Counted from the first letter of the stretch, positions 21,975-35,330 are shown. The stretch is DNA of 64,000 nt from Muscardinus avellanarius (GCA_963383645.1 OY726571.1:77544860-77608859), one strand, 5' to 3'. Notes: generated from the letters alone by a model not told the origin. Made by a program: numbers and translations.

Positions 21975-23815
21975 AAGTATGTTTGCCAGTATTTTATTCA
22001 TTCTAGCTCCAAATGCCTCAAGTGGGATAATTGAGGATTTTGGGGGTAGGTGGGGGCTCATTTGCAGATCCCTAATTCGATATCAGGTATGAATAGATCT
22101 TTGGGAGAAGGTTATATAATTTAGGTAGAAATTTATCTAAGTACTGCTACTTTTAACAGTTTTCTGCAGTAATAAAGGCATAGCAATTAAAATGTGCTGA
22201 TACAAAATGGTTTTCTGTTTCTTGAAGCTACTCTGCAGGGTCAGCTACCACGGTGGATTAGAATCCTAGACTGAGACGAGGAGGCACTGTGTTGAAATAA
22301 TTGTTCTACTGCCGATGGGGGTCATCTTTAACACTCACAGGCCCTCAGTGGCTCAGAACGTCCTGGGCTATAAACTGTATGACATGCCAAGTGCCTTTCA
22401 CTCTTGAAATTCTTGGAGTGTGTGAGTTTGTCACATAAAATTGAGTTTCAGAGTTTGTCATTAGAGACGTTGACATCTTAGACAGTGGTGTCTAGCAAAA
22501 GGCATGACTACCTTTACTCGCAGCCCAGTCTCTTCATGCCAGCTGTTACTTTCTGCTTGTAAGCAATAGATGCTTTCTTGCTTACCAAATGATGCTGTGG
22601 CCCCAAAGCCCGTATTTCCTCTAGTGCATCCCTTTGTTTTCCAGCACAGGTGTCTTGTGAACACCCAGTTCTTTGATTCTTTCAAAGCCTTTGCTCCATT
22701 TAGTTGAGCTGAGAATCTGGGCAGGATTGGCAGAGACCTGCCCAGTGTTTCCCAAGAGCTTTGTGTGCCTTTGAAGCCAAGTTGATCTCCACCTAGGGGC
22801 ATATGTATTTTCAGGACTTTAAGACAGGCAGATTGAGTTTTGGTGAGTGAGGTTAAAGAAAAAAGTAGGGTGAGGGAATTTAAGAAGAATCATGACCTGG
22901 AACAGTGATTCTCTGGGGATGTTTGTTGGAACAGGGATGGTCGCTGAGAGAGACCAGAGAGGGGAGATAGTAGGCTGGTTGATGAGAACTTGGTAAGCTG
23001 TGGTTGGAGACTCTGCCATGTATCCCTCACGTAGGTTGCTGGCCATTGTGAGCCGGCTTTAGGAGACACGAGATTGTAATGAACTCAGGACTTGTTCCTG
23101 TGTCAACAAGAAACAAGTTGACAACAAGTCGCTCCACCTTGATTGTCCAGGCCCACGCTGAAGCTTGCCCAGAATCCTGTGCAGTTCCCTGCACACTTAC
23201 CTTGTTGTCTCTTGTTGGTTTTCCTAACCTTTCCCTCCCATTCACTAAAGAACATCACAGTGCAAACAAGTGCTTTCCTGAGGATGCCCTTGAACCTGCT
23301 TTGATTTGTATATTTAACAACTCATTCGCAAAATTGATGATCATTATCGATGCAATTATTTGTGACCTGTTTCCGAGTCCTTTGGGGCTTTTAAGAGAAA
23401 TGGGCCCTGACTTTGAAAAATTGAAAGCCTGCCTGCCTTGCTTTTCAGGAACATCGTTAGCACCATAGGTCTTGATAGGAGTACACTGTTGCATTAATTA
23501 TAGTAGCAACTGTAATTAACTCTGTTGAGCTCTTTGTAGCTTCCCGTTTCACACGCATTAACTCATGTGTACTCTGTGGGAAGTTTGGTGTCCTGTTCTG
23601 CAGCCGAGGCTGCAGTTCACTGGGATCTGCAACCTCGGCCTGTGGTTCCGAAGCTCATGTTCTTTCCTTTCTGTGGAGCTGAATTTATTGAACAGAAGGA
23701 AATGAGAGAGAGGCGAGCCCTGTTTATCACGACTTCCTTTCCTCAGACTGATTGTCTAAGATCCCTGCTCACTTCTTAGTTCCCTTTAAATCTGTTTATT
23801 TTGTTCCTTTGCACG
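21975..23815. other. Intron, nothing named
   Basis: No recognisable element apart from the two short blocks shared with 20.8 and 21.3 kb. Open frames up to 129 codons lack similarity I recognise and lie on both strands. Confidence 0.45.
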
Positions 23816-23819
23816 TGTC

Positions 23820-24045
23820 TTTTTTTTCTTTTTCCTTTTATTTTCCTTATGGTCCTGAAAATTGAACCCAGGAGCACCTCTGACCTATACTCCAGCCTTA
23901 TATTTATCTATTTTTTAAAATTTGAAACAGGGTCTCACTAAGTGGCAGAGGGTCTCACTAAGTAGTTGAGGCTGGCCGCGAACCCAGATCCTCTTGTCTC
24001 AGCCTCCCTAGTACTGGGATTATAAGCGGGCACCACTTCTCCTGG
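23820..24045 (-). mobile_element. B1-dID SINE
   Basis: Pyrimidine-rich tail; imperfect target duplication ttgcac(g/a)t(g/c)tc on both sides. Confidence 0.88.
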
Positions 24046-24216
24046 CTTGCACATCTCATTTACAATATGATCTCTTTTCCTCTTTCCTTTGTCTCACTTT
24101 TCTTACCATCGTATTTTGTGACTCCCCACTCCCCAAAAAAAGCATTTTTAGGGGGAAAGTAGGAAATTTTCTTTAGGGTAGAAGTTAATGCAGATTTTTA
24201 AAAAATTACAAATAGA

Positions 24217-24402
24217 AGCCGAGTGTGGTAGGCATGCTTGTAATCTTAGTACCTGGGAGGATCACAGGTTTGGGGCCAGTCTTCAGCAACCTAGTGAGGC
24301 CTTATTTCAAAATTAAAAAAAATGAAATAGGGCTGGATGTATAACTCAGAAGTAGAATCCCCCTGGATTCAATTCCCAGTACCACCAAAAAGAAATAAAT
24401 TA
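24217..24402 (+). mobile_element. B1-dID SINE (old copy)
   Basis: Target aaatta(c/t)aaata repeated. The head is shortened. Confidence 0.85.
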
Positions 24403-24519
24403 TAAATAAATATTCTTAATAGATTATCTTAGCTATCTTTTCTTACTGTAAAGATGTATAAATTAGGAAATGAGTTGGTAAATTATTCTTGGCTGCAGCC
24501 AGTTTAAAAAACTAATATC

Positions 24520-24697
24520 GGCCGGGCGTGGTGGCGCATGCTTGTAATCCCTGCGCTTGGGAGGCGGAGACAGGAGGATCGCGCAGGTTCGAAGCCAGCC
24601 GCGCTGGCGTAAGAGACCCTGTTTCAAAAATATAAAATAGGTCTGGGAGTGTAGCCCGGAGGTAGAAGGGCTTCCAGGAACCCCAGTGCCACCAAAA

Positions 24698-24738
<41 letters not shown>
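24520..24738 (+). mobile_element. B1-dID SINE (hairpin subfamily), young
   Basis: Exact target duplication aaaactaatatc. Near-consensus body with an AAAT-repeat tail of about 14 units. Confidence 0.96.
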
Positions 24739-24740
<2 letters not shown>

Positions 24741-24751
24741 AAACTAATATC

Positions 24752-25540
24752 ACCAATCAAAAATCTGCAGAGAAAATTCTATTTGTGTTTAAGGGTAATT
24801 TTTTATACAAGTCATACTTTACGTAATTTTTATTTTCGAATAATTAAGTCAAGAAAATTCTTGTACATTTTGAAGGATATAGCTCATCTTCTAAATCCTA
24901 GTTTTTAGTTCAGGTGAGTACTGTAGTTATAGCCAGAAGTAGTTTAATGTAGATAATTATCAATCTGTAATAGTTCATCACCATCAGTTCTTAAAATAAA
25001 AAAATTCAAAAATGGTTTGATTCATCTTTTGACTAAAACTAAGACTCTCAAACCTGCATATTTTTTGTTTCCTTGTGTATATTTAGGAGCATTTTAAATT
25101 TTGTTTCCTGATTTAATTGAATGCATTCTAATTTGACATTGTATCAAGGTACAGAATGTTAAATAAACACACACAACTCATTGCCTTTGCCCAGGACCCC
25201 CTCCTCACCCTCAGCACACAAGTCCTTGAGGTTGAAATGGGCAACTTTGCAAATGTTCATGGCATCGTTTCTGCTCTGCACTCTTTATGACTCTTCTCTT
25301 TCCTAATTACCCTCAGTTGTTCCCCTGGAGTCTCTGTTCCTCTCTGATGGTGCCTTTATTTCTGCTTGTCTCTCTACCTGCCACATATAGGAGAGAACAT
25401 CTATTCCTTCTTTGAGACTGGGGGTACTCACTTAGACCAGAAACTTTGAAGCTACTACAAGAGGGCAGAGGACCAACACCCATGTAGGTTGCAGGTAGAA
25501 ACTTCCTCAATATGACCCCAGAAGCTCAGGAAATGAAAAC
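24752..25540. other. Intron, nothing recognised
   Basis: AT-rich, no coding or repeat signal that I can name. Confidence 0.45.
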
Positions 25541-25544
25541 AAGA

Positions 25545-26262
25545 ATTAACTAATGGGATGGCAATTCAATTATTCAATTAAAGAAAAAAAAAGCTTCTGT
25601 GCAGCAAAGGAAATCAAGGTTCTACAGAGAAAGAAAACCTTCAGAATGGGAGATCACCACCTACCCATCTGCTAACGGTTGACTATCTAGGATGTAGAAA
25701 GAGCTTAATGTTTAAAAAAAATCTTAAATGGGCAACTGAACTGAATAGATACTTTTCAAAAGAAGAAATACAAATGGCCAACAAATATATGAAAAAATGT
25801 TCATGATTTTTAGTAATCAGGGAAATGCAAATCAAAACCACAGTGAGATTTCATGTCACTCCAGTTAGGGTGGCAATCATCAAGAGCCCAAACAATAAAT
25901 GCTGGCAAGGATGTGGGGAAGGTGGAATCCTGTTACACTGTTGGTGGGACTGCAAACTAGTACAGCTGCTTTGGATATAGGTGTGGAGATTTCTTGGAAG
26001 ATTCGGAATGGAGCTATCATATGGTGCAGCGATAAGGACTCCTGGGCATCTTCCCAGAGGAAATGAAAGAAAAATATTCTAATAAAACTTGCATATTCAT
26101 GTTCAGAACAGCATAGTTTACAATAGCCAAACTCTGGAATCAGCCTAGATATCCATCAACGAACAACTGGATCACAAAACTTTGGTATATACACGCAATG
26201 GAATTTTACTCAGCCATAAAGAAGAACAGATTATGCCATTTGCAGGGAAAATGGATGGAGCT
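25545..26262 (+). mobile_element. Old LINE-1 ORF2 fragment
   Basis: gggaaatgcaaatcaaaacc, gcaaggatgtggggaaggtg, ctgttggtgggactgcaaac and tactcagccataaagaagaa are LINE-1 ORF2-end phrases. It breaks off at aaaatggatggagcttgag, so the 3'UTR is missing. Confidence 0.9.
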
Positions 26263-26264
26263 TG

Positions 26265-27490
26265 AGTATTTTCATTTTTGAAGGCTGGTATTTCACTGTG
26301 GAGTCCTTCGTACCCAGTCTGAGTAAATATTTTCAGTGAAATATGGTTTTGGCGATAGGCTTTTAATTCGATTGACTTTATGAAGTGGAAAATCAGTGAC
26401 AAGCAGGAGTTCTACTGTGAAATATATACAATCATGTATATAAACTGTATCCTGCCTGCATAGCCTCTACAGACTCCTGGAAGCCTCTGCTGGTTTTTCC
26501 TGGGAGAGTCAGCTCCTCCCTCCTGTGTCCACTTCCACCTAGAAACATTGACCAGGTCGTCCCTGACACTTCATTCCATTCCTTTGCTTACCAGTCTGCT
26601 TTCCTTGAGATCTTGAGTCCCTTTAAAACAGAAGTCAACATAGGGGCTCAGGGTGTAATAGGACTTTTGTAGCGGTGTGTGTGTGCGTGTGTGGAGGGGT
26701 GTCTTTTGAGAGTCTGTATTTTGCATTTATTATTGATAAAATATTTATACAGATTAAAGTTCACATATAATATTGTGGAACTTTTGGTTGATGTACCATG
26801 CTGTAGTATGAAATATACATCGTGTTTTTCTTACTTTTCTAAGCTTATTCTCCATTACCCTTTCTACCGTGGGGCAATGAAAAGACTTATGTCCAGGGTT
26901 GAGGAATGAAGGCTTTTCCAGCCTGGGAGCTCCAGGTGCCCCCTCCTAGGTCATCTTTATAGTGCCCACAGAATTCAACGCTTGACTGGTGATGCGTTCA
27001 GCTCGCTTTGGAGATGAGATGAGGGGCCTGGGACCTGCAGCATTTGTGAGGTACCCAGGTGGGGGCGGCTCCCCAGCTTTCTCTGCTTCCCATCTCGCCT
27101 CTCCCTCTTGGTGGTGGCATGACGCGCTCAGGAGGAGACTTGAAATTTCCTCTTATGTTTGGTAGTGGGAATCCAGTCTTCAGTTTCAAAAGTTAAGTGG
27201 GGCTTGCAGGCTCGTTATTTCTTGTATTTTACTATTCTAATTTCCTGGCAGCTTGAAAGCCATCCAGTGTAAGGTCTGTTATCTCTGCTCTAATCACCTG
27301 GTGCAGAAGCTTTGGGACCATTGGCTCCAGTGTGAGAAATGATGGTGTTCTCCATTGCTGCCATGGGTGCCCTGCCTACTGTCAGATATGTGTACTGTCA
27401 AGGTGGTGTAAATACTGATGGTTCTGTGAGTACTGCCAACATTTGTAGCTGTATTGTTGTAAGCCCCAAAACTTTGGGGCTTTTTGATCA
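26265..27490. other. Intron, nothing recognised
   Basis: Contains a short TG-rich stretch at 26677-26698. No exon or named repeat. Confidence 0.45.
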
Positions 27491-27496
27491 ATTGTA

Positions 27497-27712
27497 TTTT
27501 GTTTTATTTTATTTTTTGTGGTGCTGGAACCCAGAAGCTTTCTACCTTCAGGTTACACTCCCAGACCTATTTTCTATTTTATTTGGGTCTTACTAAGTTA
27601 CTGAGAGCCTCACTAAGTAGCTGAGGCTGCCTTCAAACCGGTGCGATCCTCCTGTCTCAAGCCTCCCGAGTACTGGGATTACAAGCACAAGTGTGCGCCA
27701 CCACGCCCGGCT
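27497..27712 (-). mobile_element. B1-dID SINE
   Basis: Target gatcaatt repeated on both sides. Body complete. Confidence 0.92.
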
Positions 27713-27895
27713 CGATCAATTTTAAATTCAGGAAAAATAATTGTAGGAAGGCAGTCAGTGATCCAAAGAGTTCTCAAAGGGTTGGTACTAATGTTGAGTT
27801 ATTGACATGGGGCTCCTTTGAGTTTAGACTTTTTCAATGTACACTTGATGTAGCTTCTGAAAAATTAGTTGGCACCATAAAAATTTCATTGTTAG

Positions 27896-28081
27896 CCGGG
27901 CGTGGTGGCGCACTCTTGTAATCCCCGCGCTTGGGAGATGGAGACAGGAGGATCACACAGGTTCGAAGCCAGCCATGTTGGCTTAAGAGAGCCTGTTTCC
28001 AAATAAAAGCATATTAAAAAAAAAAATAGGTCTGGGAGTGTAGCCTGGAGGTAGAAGGGCTTCCAGGAACTCCAGTACCAC

Positions 28082-28110
<29 letters not shown>
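27896..28110 (+). mobile_element. B1-dID SINE (hairpin subfamily), young
   Basis: Target tcattgtta repeated. Pure A tail of about 29 bases. Confidence 0.95.
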
Positions 28111-28114
<4 letters not shown>

Positions 28115-30765
28115 TGTTATAAAAAATCTGCTTGTAAAAGATAAAATTAAGAGAAAATTAGTTAGATAAAAGCAGGTGCTTATTGTAACTTACCTGCTAA
28201 AGATATTTCCGGTGGATTAAGAGGGGATTTTGCTTGTATGAGTTGTTTGTTCTAGCTTTCCTTTGTTGAATGTAACTTAAAATTATTATTCCTTGTTCTA
28301 GCCGTCAAGTGCAATAGAAGAAAAGTTGTTTGAGAAACTTTGGTTTCCACTAGTTTCCATTTTCCCATGGTCTGCTATGTAGTTCTCATTGGTACACAGA
28401 TTCTCTTATATTTAATATTTTAGGGGTAGCAAGTTTTGATGTACTTAGACTGATTAGTATTTGCAGTTCTGTTTTCTGGGATAATTGATTTTTACTCATT
28501 CTTTCTTTATTTTAGTATCTTTTCCTAGGTGGTGGTGGTGTTGCTAACATGGAACTCTTCCTGTGTGCCCAAAGATACTAAATTGTCTAATCTTAGTAGC
28601 TAAGGGTTGGGGCTTGAATTGTAAAGATCTGATGTTGAGTCAGTTCCTACATTACATGGAAAAGCTTCCAACTTTGCTCATGGCAAAGCTGCTGCTTATG
28701 ATGAACCCAGTTTCTTCGTTATTTTTCTTTGTTCTTATAAGATGAAAACATTTCAAGGAAGGGTTCTACTTTTACATAGATACCAGAACCTGCTTTTCTC
28801 TCCCTACCCCAGAAATGACCTTGAATGGACTGATAGGAAACAACTTCTGAGTACACTTTTGTATTTCTTTGTAATTGAGTAGTTTAAAATACCTGTTAAG
28901 GATATATCCAGTGATAACTGAACATTTTGTAGCAAACAGGTTATATTGAGCACTCTTTAATATTTTCAAATAATAATCGGCCAGAATGGAAGTTGGCAGT
29001 GCACTTGTTCTTTTATTTCTTTTCGCTTGATTTTCTTGCCAGTCTGTTCCTGCCCTCTGCCCTCAGCATCGTGCTGGATTGCTTTATGGGGACGTTTTCC
29101 AGCAGGCTGACCCAGAGCTTAAGGTTCAGACAAGCCTTCTCAGTGTGTCCTTAATAAAACAAAACCCAAGTAAGAGTCAGCAAGAGATCAGGAAAACCTG
29201 GCATGAGCCGTCTCTGGTGGTGGTGAGATGGGTAGTCACATATTAAAGAAAGAATGAATGGCCATTAAAATTAGATGTGGTGAACCATGTACTGAAGGAA
29301 AGGTCTGGCCATTTTGTAGAGCCTTTAGAGGAAAAAGAAATGAAGGAGAGAAAAACAAGACTAATTTATTTGATCATTGGCTTTTCTGTTATTTGTAATG
29401 ATGTACTAATAGGTACCACCCGCTTTAGTGTATGAGACCTGATGGAGACAAGACTTGTGTGTAGGGACATCATTTAGTTAATAGTTTCTGTAAGTGGTTG
29501 TGTTTCTGTCATTTAGATAACACGCACAGACTTGTGTTCCAGGGGGGTGCTTCTTTTCTGCTTCTGCATGGTCATTAAAATTGTCTTCCCGACATGACGG
29601 CAGGCCGGACTTCCCAGTAGGTGTGGGTGAGATGCTTTCACTCTCTTTATCAATGCTCAGCGCAGTTAATGCTGTGGATTGAGAAAAGATATTTGCTCTT
29701 GAAGGTCCTCAGGCCACATTCATTCAACAGGCGTAGCAATCATTGAACCAGTAATGTACAGTGCCTTGGTTTTGCTTTACCCAGGATTTTCAGTATGATG
29801 AATTCATAAAAGTATACACCAGAGTGTATTCTATAAACAGGTAGCTGTTTGCCCCCCCCAAAAAAATTTCAATTTGTAATAATTTTAGCTGATAAAATGC
29901 TTTAGTAACTTTCTTTTTAGTACTGCATTAGATCCAACATAAAAACCAGCATGGAATTGGAGCTTTGTACTTGATTTATAAATAACTGCTGACAGCTTTC
30001 TAGGCTTAAAATTGAATTTAGGTTTAACAGGGTTGAAATTTTATATGACACTTGTAAGTAACAACTTAGAGATGTTTATTAATGATGGTTAATAAACCGA
30101 CTGAGCTGTATTTCACTGTTAGTTAAAGGAGATGAAATGTGAATAATTTGCCTTTAAAATGGAGAAGATAAAAGATCTCACAAACATAACATTTGTGTCC
30201 CATTCTGCATATAAGGCCATCTGCCTTGTCATTCCTGTGTTAAAATTGCACATCTCTGTTCTAATCAGTTTGCGTCTCTATCGCCATCTCCTCAGTGTCT
30301 CCTGTTATCAGTCCATCTTGTCATACTGAGCATCCTTTTTCTCATCTGTTCCTGTGGCTACCTCCTCCTTCAATTTCTTGTTGCATGGAATCGAAATGTT
30401 AGTAAAAACTTCTATTTTTTTACTGTTTTTGTTTTTCAAACTCGGTGGTCCTGATTTCCTCCTTATCTCCCTTTCCCTTAACTCCTCTCAGAAGGGTGAT
30501 GAAATTCACAGGCCAATGGGGCTCATTGAGCAGCCTTCTTTTTCTATGCCAGTCCTTGGTACCAGTGGCAACCAAGAAGAGACCAAAAAAAGAAGGAACG
30601 TGAGAGTGTATAATTTTTATCATTGCCTCGTAGTTTCTTCATAAGTAAGTAAAGTATGTTGACTTTCAGCTAAATTTGCTCCAAAAATTCCCTCTTTGCT
30701 TTTCCTATCTTGCCTGGGTCAGCATGTCTCTCTGATCCTGAGCCCTCTTCTCCCCTCCTTTTCCT
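28115..30765. other. Longest SINE-free stretch of the middle intron
   Basis: About 2.6 kb with no SINE or LINE recognised and no exon-like block. It is a candidate for conserved or constrained intron sequence. Confidence 0.45.
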
Positions 30766-30777
30766 TTCAAAGACATG

Positions 30778-30975
30778 TTTTTTTTGGGGGGGAGGGGTGG
30801 TACTGGGGTTTCTGGAAGCCCTTCTACCTCGGGGCTATACTTCCAGACCTATTTTATATTTTTTCATTTGGAAACAGGGTCTCTGAAGCCAGCATGGCTG
30901 GCTTCGAACCTGCGCGATCCTCCTGTCTCCGCCTCCCAAGCGCAGGGATTACAAGCGTGCACCGCCATGCCCGGC
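30778..30975 (-). mobile_element. B1-dID SINE (hairpin subfamily)
   Basis: Exact target duplication aaagacatg lies at 30769-30777 and 30979-30987. Confidence 0.95.
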
Positions 30976-30989
30976 AAAAAAGACATGCC

Positions 30990-32045
30990 TTTTTAAGACA
31001 TCTGCTTAGTTTTAGTTTTATTCTTTATTCTGCCAAATTTCTCATCATTTTAGGAATTAGCAATATTGATAGCTGCACATTAAATAGGCAGTGATTCACA
31101 ATATATATTCTTATCCTCTGGCCCCTGGATTTAAGAAAGGATTTTAAACAGAAGTTGCCTTTGAAACGGGATCTTTAAAAGAGATGGTAAATCACAGATG
31201 GAAATTTTATTTCATTGGTCATTTTAAGGAATAATTGATGTGTGGATTAATTTCCTTCCTTTCATCTTTCTCCAGATCGTGAAAGCAACTTTTATGTTAT
31301 TTTCTACTTTGTCTTTAGTGCCCTATATTTTTCAATTAAAAAAAAAAAAAAACCCAGACGATTGTTAGGTCTGCTGCTTTCTAATGAATCATTGGATTGG
31401 AAAATAACTCATTATATCATCAGGCAGAGATATGTTCCTTTATTTGCATGTAGATAGTAAAGATGAATAATTTATCAAATGTTATTAGTGCAGGCTGCAT
31501 ATTACTGTAGTCTCAGCAGGACATAATGAAATTTGTCTCATGCTCGTGAAAATAACATGCCTTTGCATAGCCACTATTGAACTTTTGGCATCTCTCAAAG
31601 AACTCTGATAGTATCATGCCCATCTTGTTCATCTCTTCATCAGCTGACCATTAGACTGGTAAGTCCAATTTGAGAATCTGTGGAGCTTGCTTTGCACCTG
31701 ACTCTAGCTATGTTTCTATGCCAGAGTACTGAGTTTCAGAATGAGTGAAGTACTTGATGTTTCTTATTTAAGTGATGAGTATAAAAGACTATGGCTGATA
31801 ATTTCATTACTTCTGGTCTTGAAAAACTGTCTGTTCAGGTGAAGTGTAAGCAATATCTTTCTGAAATGAGGGCCAATGAAACAATGGCTTTGAATCTTAT
31901 ACCTGTATTATACCTTTGAATTTATTTTAAGTAATTGCATTGAAACAGTTGCATATCCTTTACCTTGGGCATGAGTCCATGGGGAGGTTAACAAATTATT
32001 CCCCCAGACGCAATGACAAAGCTGGACAAATGGTCACAAGTGACT
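30990..32045. other. Intron, nothing recognised
   Basis: A 15-base A run near 31338 is the only distinctive element. Confidence 0.45.
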
Positions 32046-32048
32046 TAG

Positions 32049-32262
32049 AGCCGGGCGTGGTGGCACATGCTTGTTATCCCGGTACTTGGGAGGCTCAGAC
32101 AGGAGGATCACAGTTTTGCAGCTAGCTTCACAACTTACTGAAATACCCTGCCTCACTTTGTGAGACCCTATTTCAAAATAAAAGAATAAAATAGGCTAAG
32201 GGGTGTGGCTCAGAAGCAGAATGCCTCTGTTCCATCCTCATTACCAACAAAACAAAAACTGT
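32049..32262 (+). mobile_element. B1-dID SINE
   Basis: Head gccgggcgtggtggcacatg, linker and worn tail ggggtgtggctcagaagcag. Confidence 0.9.
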
Positions 32263-32264
32263 AA

Positions 32265-32950
32265 GTTAGGCCTTACCTGGGAACTGGACTAAAAGTACTC
32301 AGCAAATTGGTAAGTATTCATTTGTGATGGCATCTGAATTTAGGTTAAGAACAGCGCAAGTCTGTGGTGTTGGTGCTGGAGCTCCACCCATTTTTCCTCC
32401 CTAACTCTACATGCAAGATGTTCAACCAGGGGGAAGCAGGCTGTGAACATGATACTCATGTTGCTTTGTTGCTGCTATGTGAGGTGGCGTATTTGATTTG
32501 GAGAGCTGTCAGGTGAATTGGAGATTTTGATGGCAAATGACAGAGAAGGCATGCGACTCAACTGGACACGAGTTGCTGGTCTGTTTGGTGCAAGTAGTGG
32601 ATTGGGGCACTAGCCAGAGATTTAGCAGGGAGTTCTTTGTTGTTATACAGTGATGGGAAGCTTCAGAAGTTCTCCACCTACATGGCGTTGGCTGGACTTG
32701 TACATATATGCACAGCAGTAATTGGAGTGAACTCAAGCTCCCTAGAAGGTCAGGGAAGATGGAGGGGAGCCCCAGAGAAAGTAGAAGGTGGGGCTGGCTT
32801 GAAAATAACGTTGACGTTGAATGCCCTCACTGGCCCATATATAGATCTATTAGTAGATAGTACAAATAAATATTCTTTGCCCAAAGTATTTGAAAAAATG
32901 TGTGATTAGTTTCTGACTTAACAAAAACTATGCTTATAAAATAAATGATG
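32265..32950. other. Intron, nothing recognised
   Basis: No element named. A 90-codon + strand frame at 32637-32909 has no familiar features. Confidence 0.4.
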
Positions 32951-32954
32951 GCTC

Positions 32955-33140
32955 TTAGGAGATCATGCTTGAGGCCAGCCTTAGCAACATAGTGAGGCCC
33001 TCTGCAACTGAGACTCTATTTCAAAATAAAAAATAAAATAAAGCTGGGGTTTGGTTTAGAGGTAAAATTCTTCTGGGTTCTATCCCCAGGACACCCCCCC
33101 CCCACACACACACAAATAAAAATAAAAATAATAAAAACTA
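32955..33140 (+). mobile_element. B1-dID SINE, 5'-worn
   Basis: Head begins internally (ttgaggccagccttagcaac). Tail ggggtttggtttagaggtaa with C and CA runs. Confidence 0.85.
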
Positions 33141-33389
33141 AGTAAAACCATATTAGAAAATTTAAGAAAGATTATAATAGTGACTTAAATCCAGAACCAC
33201 AATAAGATAGTAATTATAATTAGGAAGGAATGGAAAATTTAGAGTTGAAAAGTACAGTAATTGAATGAAACATTCATTGGAGGGGCTCAATTGCAGATTT
33301 AGAGACGGCCAAAGCACAAATATCATAACTTGATAGATCCAGGGAAAGGATCCAATCTAAGGAACAGAATTAGAATAGCAGAGCTCTGT

Positions 33390-33995
33390 GGTGGTTTGCT
33401 TTGGTTGTCAACTTGGCTAGATAAAGGGATACTCAGGTAGCTAGTGAAGTAGTTGACTGATTGCTTCAGTAGGCCCCAAGCCATGCCGACTTCTGCTGAA
33501 AAGAAACCATATGACCTTTCTTAGTTTGGGAATGCCAAGGCCGCCCTAGGTGTGTCCGCAGGGTCACTTTAGAGGACACTGGCACGTGACTTGATTGAGT
33601 GGTAAAGATCCGCACTGAGTGTGAGTGGGCACCATCCAGTAAGCCCTGGACCAGACGGACAACAAGGCAAAGGGTGAATTCTCAGTCTCTTCAAGAGCTT
33701 GGCACTTGTTCTCTTGACCTTGGACATAAGTTTTTGAAACCGTGGAACTCGTGCCAGCTGCCTCCCAGGTTCCTAGCTTATGGCCTCACTTTGAGCATTA
33801 CGCCATCAGCTCCCTTGGTTCTGAGGCGTTTGGATGCGGCAAATGACCTATTGTGGGGCTTCTCAGCCTCCATGATGAGTGAGCCAGTTTCCCTTATAAG
33901 ACTCTCATCTCTCTCTCTCTGTATATCATATCCGTTCTGTTTCTGAATAACCACCACTGAAACAGCCTCAGAGGCATGTGTAGCAACATCTAACA
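33390..33995 (+). mobile_element. Solo LTR, ERVL-type
   Basis: caacttggctagataaaggg, gtgggcaccatccagtaagc, cttctcagcctccatgatga and a terminal ctgtttctgaataacc block follow a common mammalian ERVL (MLT2-like) LTR. No internal retroviral sequence is adjacent, so it is a solo LTR. Old, with many substitutions. Confidence 0.68.
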
Positions 33996-33999
33996 CACT

Positions 34000-35330
34000 G
34001 GCAAATCTGTCATGCTAGTTGTAGAAGAGGATGGAGAAGTACACAATTTTTTTCTTAAAAAAATAGTAGAATATCACAAACTTGAAGATCTTTATGGGTC
34101 CAAAAAGCCAAATTAATTTCATATTGGATAATCACAGAGATCCATTTCTACACACATCATAATCAAACTATTGAAAGGCAAAGTGAAGATACTGAAGAGA
34201 TGACTGAGTCCAGAGAAATAGCTAATAGTTGACATCAAAAGCAATAAAAATGAAGGGCATATGACCTATTTAGTCAGAAAGCTGATAACTAGTAACTCTA
34301 TATCTAGCAAAACTAACCTTTACAAGTGAAGATTAGTCCACAAAATCTACACTCAGATTCACAAAGAATGATATTCTTGCTAACTGACTTCCAAGAAATA
34401 CTAAAACTTCTTCATAGAGAAAGGAAGTGGTACCAAATGAAACCTTAAATTTCAAGGAGCCATGGAAAATGGTAGAAATGTCTTGCACATGGGCAAATAT
34501 GCAAATAAGTAAAATTACTTTTTTATTTAAAATGATCATCACAAGCACTCTATTTCGGCTTTGTACGACTATATAGGTTAGTGTGTGGAACAGCAAGAGC
34601 ACAAAAAAAGGAAGAGAAATGAAACTAAAACGGTTGAATATCTAAATTAAAAGAATGTAGAACCGTATTGTATAAAACATACATCTTAGACCTAAATATA
34701 AAAGCTAAAACAAAACATCCAAAAGAAAACGTAAGCACTTTTCTCTGTCCTCTTTGCCTGCGCTCGATGTAAGCATAGTTCATACATGACATTTACTTTG
34801 CAAAAGAAACCACCATAAAAATAAAAAAGCCACAGACAAAAATATTTATGAATCACATACCTGGTAATGGTGGGAATATAAAATGGTACCATTTTGCGAA
34901 ATATCTGTTTCTTAAAAAGTTAAATGTAAATTGACCACATATCTCAACGGTTTTGTTCCCAGGAATCTGCGCAGGAGAAATACAAACCTATGTCCATACA
35001 AAGATTTCTATGCTTGTGTTCATAGAAACATTGCTACAGTAGCTATTAATAGGAAGCAAAGCAATGTCTTTCTTCTGGTCAGTGGATTCATAAAGTGTGC
35101 TAAATTTGGAATGAGAGCAGAAATGGTCTGTAAATAAACGAAATTTTGAGAAGTGATGGAAATGTTCTAAAACTGGATCATTGTGACCGCAAAACTGTAT
35201 AGATTTATTTAAAGTCATTGAGTTGTATACTGACAATGGGTGAATTTTATAGGATGTAGACCATACCCCAGCAAAGTAATAAAAAACAGTATGTTGGTAT
35301 ATAAAGAGCAAAGGACAAATATGGTCAAAT
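34000..35330 (+). mobile_element. Ancient LINE-1/HAL1-like fragments
   Basis: The ORF1-type phrase tctatatctagcaaaactaa lies near 34295 and the 3'UTR-type gaaatgttctaaaactggat, then gggtgaattttatagg, near 35160-35255. No ORF is preserved. Confidence 0.7.

Noticed and set aside
22461..23468. Frames of 113 (minus) and 129 (plus) codons
   Set aside because: No similarity to a protein that I recognise, overlapping frames on both strands and no exon signals; treated as chance.
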